A stretch of DNA of 5,133 nucleotides from Deltaproteobacteria bacterium (lineage in GTDB: Bacteria; Desulfobacterota_B; Binatia; UBA9968). Below are positions 1 to 5,133 of this stretch, in pieces (position 1 is the first letter of the stretch; the number at the start of each line of letters is the position of its first letter). The stretch lies in the NCBI GenBank assembly GCA_016193385.1, contig JACPSF010000050.1:1-5133 (forward strand), read 5' to 3'. The translations under genes were made by a program, and so were the position numbers. The notes below the pieces were generated by a model. That model made no database searches and was not told the DNA's origin. It saw only the letters and a program-made list of their open reading frames with translations.

Positions 1-404
1 ACCTCTATAATCGTAGCTGGCCCATCCGGACTGTAGGCAATGGTGGTCCTCCGGCCAAGTTTGTTTTCGACGAGGAGGGACGACGAGGTGTAGCGGTCAA
101 TTCCATAGTTGGGGAGGGAACCATCGTCAGCGGAAGCCTGATCCGCGGATCGGTCATTGGTCGGAATGTCAGGATTCATAGCTATTGCCTCATTGAGGAT
201 TCCATCATCATGGACTGGGTGGAGGTGGGGCGGGGCGCTAGGATCCGAAAAACGATCATCGACAAAAATCACATTGTCGCCCCTGGAACCGAAATCGGTT
301 ATGATCTCGATTTAGACCGCGAGCGTTATTTTGTTTCCGAAAGTGGTATCGTGGTGATCCCACGCGCCCAGCGGAAGAGCGCTTGGCTGCTGTCCAGTTC
401 CTAA
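1..404 (+). CDS. glgC: Glucose-1-phosphate adenylyltransferase, C-terminal part (5' end outside window)
   Basis: This is the last 133 residues of GlgC (ADP-glucose pyrophosphorylase), which makes ADP-glucose and PPi from ATP and glucose-1-phosphate. It is the committed and usually allosterically controlled step of bacterial glycogen synthesis in the cytoplasm. The frame is open from base 3 and ends at TAA 402-404. The visible part starts with LYNRSWPIRT, the family's usual linker between the nucleotidyltransferase domain and the C-terminal domain. PPAKFVFDEEGRRG follows, and then hexapeptide-type repeats (NSIVGEGTIVSGS, GSVIGRNVRIHSY, EDSIIMDWVEVGRGARI) of the left-handed beta-helix used for tetramerisation and allostery. 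IIDKNHIVAPGTEIGYD and the VSESGIVVIPR ending are also typical. The nucleotide-binding and catalytic residues lie upstream of the window, so activity cannot be judged. The gene ends 62 bp before the glucoamylase on the same strand, which suggests co-transcription. Confidence 0.95.
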   Translation, partial: LYNRSWPIRTVGNGGPPAKFVFDEEGRRGVAVNSIVGEGTIVSGSLIRGSVIGRNVRIHSYCLIEDSIIMDWVEVGRGARIRKTIIDKNHIVAPGTEIGYDLDLDRERYFVSESGIVVIPRAQRKSAWLLSSS

Positions 405-452
405 CCCCCAGCATTCGTTCACATTCGCAGGTGGGGATTTCGATAGCTGCAA

Positions 453-457
453 AAGGA
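453..457 (+). promoter_or_regulatory. Ribosome binding site of the glucoamylase gene
   Basis: AAGGA lies 9 nt upstream of the ATG at 467, in an A-rich context (AAAAGGAAAATAATAA). The spacing is good and supports this start. The 62-bp gap from the glgC stop has no convincing -35/-10 pair or terminator, so the gene probably depends on a promoter upstream of glgC. Confidence 0.7.
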
Positions 458-466
458 AAATAATAA

Positions 467-2842
467 ATGAACGTCACAAAGTTTCGTGGTGAGCGGGAGG
501 CATTCGGAAGACCAGGCATTGAACCCCGCTGGACCCATGGGGGCAAAGAGGGGGTGGGGACCGCCTACGCGGCCTCCAGCCGGATTTGGTTTACCCTCTG
601 GAATGGAATTATTACTGAGGTTTACTATCCGACCGTAGATCGTCCTCAGATCCGTGACCTCCAATATCTCATCACTGATGGAGAGAGTTTTTTTCACGAG
701 GAGAAGCGTCATCTCCGGTCGAAAACGGAGCGTGTGTCCGTTCATGCCCTGGAGTACCGAATCACCAACACTGATCCAGATGGACGTTACACCATTGTTA
801 AAGAGATCATCTCGGACCCTCACCTGCCGTGTGTCCTTCAGCATACGCGGCTGGAAGGCCAGAGCAGGTTTTTGTCTCGCCTTCGCGTCTATGCCCTTTG
901 TGCCCCTCACATCGAGGTGGGCGGTTGGGGTAACAATGCACAAGTAGTGGAGGTCTCAGGTCGGCAAATCCTCGTGGCCGAGAAAGGTGGGACCTGGCTG
1001 GCTCTTGGAGCCACGGCTCTGTTTACCCAGCTTTCCTGCGGCTACGTGGGCAAAAGCGACGGGTGGACAGACTTGGCCGAGAATTTTCAGATGGATTGGG
1101 AGTTCGACCGCGCGCTCGATGGCAACGTCGCTCTTACGGGGGAGCTGGAGTTGAAAGGGCCTCGAGAATTCACAGTGGGGTTGGCCCTGGGTGATGGCCT
1201 TCACAGCGCAGCCACAACGCTTTTTCAGGCGCTTGGAGTGCCGTTCAAAGAGCACCGGAATACGAAGATGCTACCCCTTGAGAAGGTTTCGGGCGACAGG
1301 GGCAACTTGTATCACGGGAGCGTTAGCCTGCTTCTCGCCCACGAGGACAAGAGCTATCCCGGTGCCATGATAGCGTCGTTTTCTATTCCCTGGGGTGAAG
1401 CAAAGGGCGATGAAGACATGGGAGGGTATCATCTCGTTTGGACGCGGGATATGGTCAATAGTGTCACTGGTCTGCTTGCTGCAGGAAATAGCGAGACTGC
1501 CCTTCGGGCTCTCATCTATCTCGCTACGAGTCAACAGGTGGACGGAGGGTTTCCGCAAAACTTTTGGATCGATGGAGAGCCCTACTGGCGCGGCATCCAG
1601 CTCGACGAGGTAGCTTTCCCGATTTTGCTCGCGTGGCGCTTGCGACGGGAGAACGCACTTCAGGACTTCGATCCCTATTCAATGGTAAAGCGGGCAGCGA
1701 GTTACCTTGTCCGTAACGGTCCCGCCACCCAGCAAGAGAGGTGGGAGGAAGCGGGCGGATACTCTCCTTCCACGCTGGCGTCCAGCATTGCCGCACTTAT
1801 ATGCGCGGCCTCTTTTGCTCGCGAACGGGGAGACGATGCCACGGGCCGGTTCCTAGAAGAGTATGCTGACTTCTTGGAATGTCACATTGAATCTTGGCCG
1901 GTCACTACTGAAGGTACGGTGATCCCTGAAATCAAGCGCCACTATATCCGGATTCATCCGGTGGATGTTTATAACACATGCCCAAACGAAGATCCCAACA
2001 CCGGGATCCTCACCATAGCCAACCGGCCACCGGCTGATCGCAGAGAATTTCCGGCCAAGGAGATTGTCGATGCGGGTTTTCTCGAACTTGTTCGCTACGG
2101 GATTCGTAAGCCTGACGATCCTCTCATCGTTGACTCTCTGCGGGTTGCGGACGCGGTCCTCAAAGTGGAGACCCCGGTCGGCCCGTGCTGGCATCGATAC
2201 AATCATGATGGCTACGGACAAAGAGAAGATGGCGGACCATTTGAGGGTTGGGGAAAAGGGCGCGCCTGGCCCCTTCTTACCGGAGAGCGGGGTCACTACG
2301 AGTTCGCTGCCGGACGAAACGTGAAATTGTTTATCCGTGCAATGGAACGGTTTGCTTCGCCGACTGGTCTGCTGCCCGAGCAAATCTGGGATGAGCCGGA
2401 TCGTCCCGAGATCCACATGCACCTAGGGCGACCCACGGGATCTGCTATGCCGCTTATGTGGGCGCATGCCGAGTACATCAAGCTCCTTCGCTCAGTCTAT
2501 GATGGACAGGTCTTTGACCTGATCCCTGAGGTCAAAGAACGCTACATCGTCAATAGAAAGGGATGTAAGCCTCTGGAGATATGGAAGCCGAATCGCCAAG
2601 TATGCCACGTGAAAGCGGGGTACATTCTTCGCATTCAGGCACCGGCTTCCTTCCTGCTTCACTGGTCATGCGATGATTGGCAGACCGTGGAGGATACATT
2701 CTCTGGCCCAACAGGGCTCGGGATCGAGTATGTAGACATCCCGGTGCTATCTAGCCAGCATGCCGCGGTCCACTTTACTTTTTTCTGGACCGCGAGCGGC
2801 CGCTGGGAAGGCCGCGACTACGAAGTGACCATCAACGAGTAG
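467..2842 (+). CDS. GH15 glucoamylase (glucan 1,4-alpha-glucosidase), intracellular type
   Basis: This 791-residue enzyme is predicted to remove beta-D-glucose from the non-reducing ends of alpha-glucans (inverting mechanism, family GH15). Residues 1 to about 265 form the N-terminal beta-sandwich of bacterial glucoamylases and glucodextranases, with the hallmark stretches GVGTAYAASSRIWFTLWNGI and EVYYPTVDRPQIRDL. A linker leads to the (alpha/alpha)6 catalytic barrel at about 295-690. There I see KGDEDMGGYHLVWTRDM with W325-T-R-D328, and W426-E427-E428, where E427 matches the general acid. Also present are NHDGYG at 579-584, GRAWPLLTGERG at 598-609, and PEQIWD, where E638 matches the general base. 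The last 100 residues form a small beta domain ending FFWTASGRWEGRDYEV. The length of about 800 residues is normal. No signal peptide or membrane segment is visible, so the enzyme is probably cytoplasmic. Its position just after glgC suggests turnover of stored glycogen. A glucodextranase or another alpha-glucosidase specificity cannot be excluded by eye. Confidence 0.95.
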   Translation: MNVTKFRGEREAFGRPGIEPRWTHGGKEGVGTAYAASSRIWFTLWNGIITEVYYPTVDRPQIRDLQYLITDGESFFHEEKRHLRSKTERVSVHALEYRITNTDPDGRYTIVKEIISDPHLPCVLQHTRLEGQSRFLSRLRVYALCAPHIEVGGWGNNAQVVEVSGRQILVAEKGGTWLALGATALFTQLSCGYVGKSDGWTDLAENFQMDWEFDRALDGNVALTGELELKGPREFTVGLALGDGLHSAATTLFQALGVPFKEHRNTKMLPLEKVSGDRGNLYHGSVSLLLAHEDKSYPGAMIASFSIPWGEAKGDEDMGGYHLVWTRDMVNSVTGLLAAGNSETALRALIYLATSQQVDGGFPQNFWIDGEPYWRGIQLDEVAFPILLAWRLRRENALQDFDPYSMVKRAASYLVRNGPATQQERWEEAGGYSPSTLASSIAALICAASFARERGDDATGRFLEEYADFLECHIESWPVTTEGTVIPEIKRHYIRIHPVDVYNTCPNEDPNTGILTIANRPPADRREFPAKEIVDAGFLELVRYGIRKPDDPLIVDSLRVADAVLKVETPVGPCWHRYNHDGYGQREDGGPFEGWGKGRAWPLLTGERGHYEFAAGRNVKLFIRAMERFASPTGLLPEQIWDEPDRPEIHMHLGRPTGSAMPLMWAHAEYIKLLRSVYDGQVFDLIPEVKERYIVNRKGCKPLEIWKPNRQVCHVKAGYILRIQAPASFLLHWSCDDWQTVEDTFSGPTGLGIEYVDIPVLSSQHAAVHFTFFWTASGRWEGRDYEVTINE
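2764..2794. repeat. 9-bp perfect inverted repeat inside the glucoamylase 3' end
   Basis: CGCGGTCCA (2764-2772) and TGGACCGCG (2786-2794) are exact reverse complements. They are separated by a 13-nt loop that contains a run of six T (2779-2784). The arms lie within the coding sequence for the conserved C-terminal strand (AVHFTFFWTAS), about 50 bp before the stop. No T-run follows the stem on either strand, so it is not a standard intrinsic terminator. It could fold in the mRNA, or it may be chance in GC-rich coding DNA. Confidence 0.6.
2796..2815. repeat. 6-bp perfect inverted repeat, directly after the 9-bp one
   Basis: GCGGCC (2796-2801) pairs with GGCCGC (2810-2815) around an 8-nt loop. 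It begins one base after the end of the preceding 9-bp inverted repeat, so the two could form stacked hairpins at the 3' end of the glucoamylase message. It overlaps codons for the conserved SGRWEGRD segment, so protein constraint alone may explain it. Confidence 0.45.
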
Positions 2843-2866
2843 TATTCCGGGCCTCGTGGATCCGGG

Positions 2867-4408
2867 CTAGGTATCGGTCAGGCTCCTTGCCATCCGGCTT
2901 TCGTCTGCTAGTTTTTCTCGGGGAAAACGGAGCTTCCTAAGAGTCTTTGCCTCAATCTGCCGAATCCGCTCGCGGGTTAGAGAAAATGTCTCCCCTAATT
3001 CTTCCAGGTTGTAATCGCGAGCTTCCCCTACCCCAAAGCGCAATCGAACGACCTTTTCGTGTCGAGGCGGGAGAGTTGCCAGCGCCTTTCGCACCTGAAG
3101 GCGGAGATCTTCTTGAGCGACCTCCTCGGCGGGATCAGCGGCGCGCGTGTCCTCGACAAGATCAGCCAAACGGCTTTCCTCTTCATCCCCGACGGGCGTC
3201 TCGAGAGAGATCGGTTTCCCTCCAATTCTCATCAGTCGCAGGATCTCCTTCAAAGGCAAGTCCATGTCGGCCGCGATTTCCTCGGGTCGGGGTTCGCGAC
3301 CTAAATTTTGAAATAGATAGCGGGATGTCCGGATTAACCTGCTCCTGATCTCTGCCACGTGAACGGGGGCACGAATCGTTCGCGCCGAGTCAATGATCCC
3401 CCGGGTAACGAACTGGCGAATCCACCAAGCCGCGTAAGTGGAGAATTTGTACCCTAGTCGATAATCGAACTTCTCCACAGCCCTCATTAGGCCAAGGTTT
3501 CCCTCTTGAATGAGGTCTAAGAACTCGAGACCCCGGTTCATATACTTCTTTGCGATAACGACGACCAAGCGCAAATTGGCTTCGGTCAACTGTTTCGTCG
3601 CCTTTTCAGCCTTCAGCTCGCCTGCGGATATCGATTGCGCTCGCTGTTTGAGCTCCTCTGCCGTCATCCCGGCTTCTGTCTCGATTCTTTTAATCTCGGA
3701 ACGAATCGGCCCCCTCTCCTGCTCCACAACCGCATCCTCGAGTTTCCGCCCCAACTCGGTTATGCGGACGCACGATGTCTTAAGCTTCGCGGCAATCTTG
3801 TCGATCTGTGACCTGGAAAGTCGCAGGTCCTTCATCATCTGGAGAATCTCGCGCTTGGTTTTGTCTAGGTCTTTCTCAAGATGAGACCGGCGAGGTAAGG
3901 AGAGTCTTTCCTTTCTTAATTCCCGGTGCGGCAGATCCAGGTTCCGGCTCAGGCGGCTCAGTCTTCCAATCTGCTCAAGAAAGCGCTCTTGGTCGGGCGT
4001 ATCGTCTGACCGATGGGAACTCAGCGCGCCGGCCCCGTCTTTCCCGTCTATGTCCCGAAGCACTCCACTCAGGCTCAATTCGGCTCTTGTAATTCTTTCG
4101 CCGAGTTCAAGAACGTAGCGCAGCGCTATGGGAGACGAGAGGGCTGCTTCGGCAACCTGAGCTTCCCCTTCTTCCTTGGCTTTCGCCAGTTCCACCTCCT
4201 GCTCCCGACTCAGGAGCGGGACGGCTGCTATGTCGCAAAGGTATAACGCAGTTAAATCACTCTCCTGCCGCGTCTGTTCGCTCTTGAGGTCTTCTTCATC
4301 CTCATCGTCCTGATCGATCTCTTCGGGCGGCAGCAGGTCCCCTTGCTCCTCCACTTCGGTTGTTTCCTCGTACATAGACTGGTCTTCCACTTGTCCCTGC
4401 ATATCCAT
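2867..4408 (-). CDS. rpoD: RNA polymerase sigma factor, RpoD/SigA (sigma-70) family
   Basis: This sigma factor directs core RNA polymerase to -10/-35 promoters. The 513-residue product taken from ATG 4408 starts with an acidic tract (about 13-43, EE/DD-rich). Region 1.2 follows (about 51-103, [20 protein letters not shown]). Next comes a charged, coiled-coil-like non-conserved insert of about 155 residues (110-265), and then regions 2.1-2.4 (272-351). In 2.3-2.4, [13 protein letters not shown] keeps W328/W329, and Q332 and T335 match E. coli Q437/T440 (-10 contact). H350 and E353 match H455/E458 (extended -10). Region 3 and the sigma finger ([19 protein letters not shown], about 402-420) are followed by region 4, with the TRERIRQIE helix at 478-486. 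A folded region 1.1 is not evident. The gene stands alone and divergent from a PAS regulator. Its start is uncertain: GTG 4456 has GGAG 5 nt upstream, ATG 4375 has GGAAGA 7 nt upstream, and ATG 4408 lacks a close site. The open frame reaches a TTG at 4645, but that overlaps the divergent gene. It could be a second, group 2 sigma factor rather than the primary one. Confidence 0.93.
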   Translation of the reverse strand: MDMQGQVEDQSMYEETTEVEEQGDLLPPEEIDQDDEDEEDLKSEQTRQESDLTALYLCDIAAVPLLSREQEVELAKAKEEGEAQVAEAALSSPIALRYVLELGERITRAELSLSGVLRDIDGKDGAGALSSHRSDDTPDQERFLEQIGRLSRLSRNLDLPHRELRKERLSLPRRSHLEKDLDKTKREILQMMKDLRLSRSQIDKIAAKLKTSCVRITELGRKLEDAVVEQERGPIRSEIKRIETEAGMTAEELKQRAQSISAGELKAEKATKQLTEANLRLVVVIAKKYMNRGLEFLDLIQEGNLGLMRAVEKFDYRLGYKFSTYAAWWIRQFVTRGIIDSARTIRAPVHVAEIRSRLIRTSRYLFQNLGREPRPEEIAADMDLPLKEILRLMRIGGKPISLETPVGDEEESRLADLVEDTRAADPAEEVAQEDLRLQVRKALATLPPRHEKVVRLRFGVGEARDYNLEELGETFSLTRERIRQIEAKTLRKLRFPREKLADESRMARSLTDT

Positions 4409-4521
4409 CGGCGTCTTGGAGTGAAGCCCTCCCGGATCCTGCGGCACTTCGGTCACGGGTGCTCCATCTGGATACTTAAACAAGGGCCGGCCGGGAAAAG
4501 TTCCGGTGGGGAACGGAGGGT

Positions 4522-4550
4522 TTGACTTGGCGGCCGTGATCCAATAATTT
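4522..4550 (+). promoter_or_regulatory. Predicted sigma-70 promoter of the PAS regulator gene
   Basis: TTGACT at 4522-4527 matches the -35 consensus at five of six positions. Two overlapping -10 choices follow: AATAAT at 4543-4548 (five of six, but only a 15-bp spacer) or TAATTT at 4545-4550 (three of six, 17-bp spacer). Transcription would begin near 4556, leaving a leader of roughly 20 nt before the ATG at 4578. The local AT-rich patch in an otherwise GC-rich spacer supports a promoter here. No equally good promoter is seen for the sigma factor on the other strand, and no -24/-12 sigma-54 element was found in this spacer. Confidence 0.5.
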
Positions 4551-4577
4551 TCGCTTAGCAGCAGCTCTTGGTGAAAA

Positions 4578-5133
4578 ATGAAAGAATTGACCGAAAACGG
4601 GAAGACGCAGCGGCTTTCGGCAGGAAGCGAGGAACTTTTCACCAAGGTCTTTAACTATTCCAACGATGCGATCTTTGTTTTCGACCCGGCTCACGACAGG
4701 ATCCTCGATGTTAACCCCAAGGCGTGCAGCCTGCTGGGTTACTCGCGTGAAGAGCTCCTGTCGATTCCCGTTAGCGCCGTGCATCCTAAAGAGATGCCGC
4801 AGTTACTTACCTTTGCCGAGTCGGTTTTCGAGCAAGGGCACGGGTGGACTAACGAGTTTGGCTGTCTGACAAAAACAGGCCAGCGCCTGCCGGCGGAGAT
4901 TTCAGCCTCCTTCATCGAGATGGCAGGGAGAAGGTGCCTGGTTGCGCTGGTCCGCGACATCAGCGACAGGAAGCGCGCCGAGGAAGCCCTCAGGCAATAT
5001 TCGGAGAACCTGGAAAAGCTGGTAGAGGAACGGACAGCCCAGCTTCGGCAGGCCTATGAAGAAATTTCCCAGCTCAACGCCAGGCTGGAGCAGGAGAATC
5101 TCTATCTGCAAGAGGAAATCAAAACTGAGCACA
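4578..5133 (+). CDS. PAS-domain signalling protein, probable sigma-54-dependent activator (3' end outside window)
   Basis: The first 185 residues are visible, and the frame is open to the window edge. Residues about 18-130 form a PAS sensor domain ([32 protein letters not shown], ending [17 protein letters not shown]). Residues about 131-182 form a long heptad-rich coiled coil ([16 protein letters not shown], then [20 protein letters not shown]). From memory, this last stretch is what leads into the AAA+ domain of many PAS-containing sigma-54 enhancer-binding proteins, so that is the favoured identity. A histidine kinase is the main alternative, because [13 protein letters not shown] linkers occur there too. 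No membrane segment is seen, which suggests a cytoplasmic sensor. An in-frame TGA at 4572-4574 lies just upstream, so ATG 4578 is the first possible ATG. The ribosome site is weak (GGTGA only 3 nt before the start). The gene is transcribed divergently from the sigma factor. Confidence 0.85.
   Translation, partial: MKELTENGKTQRLSAGSEELFTKVFNYSNDAIFVFDPAHDRILDVNPKACSLLGYSREELLSIPVSAVHPKEMPQLLTFAESVFEQGHGWTNEFGCLTKTGQRLPAEISASFIEMAGRRCLVALVRDISDRKRAEEALRQYSENLEKLVEERTAQLRQAYEEISQLNARLEQENLYLQEEIKTEH

Noticed and set aside
412..427. CATTCG repeated at 412-417 and 422-427, ten bases apart, in the gap between glgC and the glucoamylase gene
   Set aside because: The unit is only six bases with two copies and no nearby promoter, so it is not enough to call an operator.
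405..436. CCCCA and TGGGG as a possible hairpin terminator after glgC
   Set aside because: A 5-bp stem with a 21-nt loop and no T-run is too weak for an intrinsic terminator.
419..943. A 174-residue open frame on the minus strand over the start of the glucoamylase gene
   Set aside because: It is antisense to the well-conserved N-terminal domain and shows no family features.
1853..2422. A 189-residue open frame on the minus strand inside the glucoamylase gene
   Set aside because: It lies wholly antisense to the conserved catalytic region of the glucoamylase, has no recognisable motif, and is best explained as a shadow of a GC-rich coding sequence.
2848..2866. CCGGGC occurring twice in the gap between the convergent stop codons, as a terminator or repeat
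   Set aside because: The copies are direct repeats of six bases with only a weak CCGG pairing and no T-run on either strand.
4485..4492. GGCCGGCC palindrome in the divergent spacer
   Set aside because: It is an 8-bp GC palindrome that does not extend further; such sites arise readily by chance in GC-rich DNA.
4409..4645. N-terminal extension of the sigma factor from a TTG start at 4645
   Set aside because: It has no ribosome site, overlaps the PAS gene coding region on the opposite strand, and contains no sigma region. A later start is more likely.

Overview
The window comes from a bacterial chromosome of moderate-to-high GC content. It holds four protein genes, two of them cut by the window edges. 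No RNA gene, CRISPR array, insertion sequence or phage gene is visible. The combination of a glgC-type glycogen gene, a long bacterial GH15 glucoamylase, a sigma-70 factor with a long charged insert, and a PAS regulator whose linker resembles sigma-54 activators suggests an environmental Gram-negative lineage. Desulfobacterota, Acidobacteriota, Nitrospirota or Methylomirabilota would all fit, but I cannot place it from this sequence alone.

Left part (1-2842, + strand): the C-terminal end of glucose-1-phosphate adenylyltransferase (GlgC, glycogen synthesis) is followed after 62 bp by a complete 791-residue GH15 glucoamylase. The glucoamylase has both catalytic glutamates and no signal peptide, so it probably acts on internal glycogen or malto-oligosaccharides. 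The two genes look like one storage-polysaccharide unit, one making ADP-glucose and the other releasing free glucose. Two inverted repeats sit side by side in the last 80 bp of the glucoamylase gene.

Middle part (2867-4408, - strand): an RpoD/SigA-family sigma-70 factor lies tail-to-tail with the glucoamylase, with only 24 bp between the stop codons. It keeps the DNA-contact residues of regions 2.4, 3.0 and 4.2. It differs from typical primary sigma factors at several usually constant positions, and it is not in the common rpsU-dnaG-rpoD setting. Its start codon is uncertain, because the open frame runs back into the neighbouring divergent gene.

Right part (4578-5133, + strand): a divergently transcribed gene begins with a PAS domain followed by a long coiled coil and runs off the window. 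Its linker sequence suggests a sigma-54-dependent activator, but the AAA+ domain would lie outside the window. A reasonable sigma-70 promoter lies just upstream of it, in the divergent spacer.

The window is mostly ordinary metabolism and regulation. No clearly new system is visible. The points most worth a second look are the sigma factor's divergence, its pairing with the PAS regulator, and the inverted repeats at the convergent gene ends.
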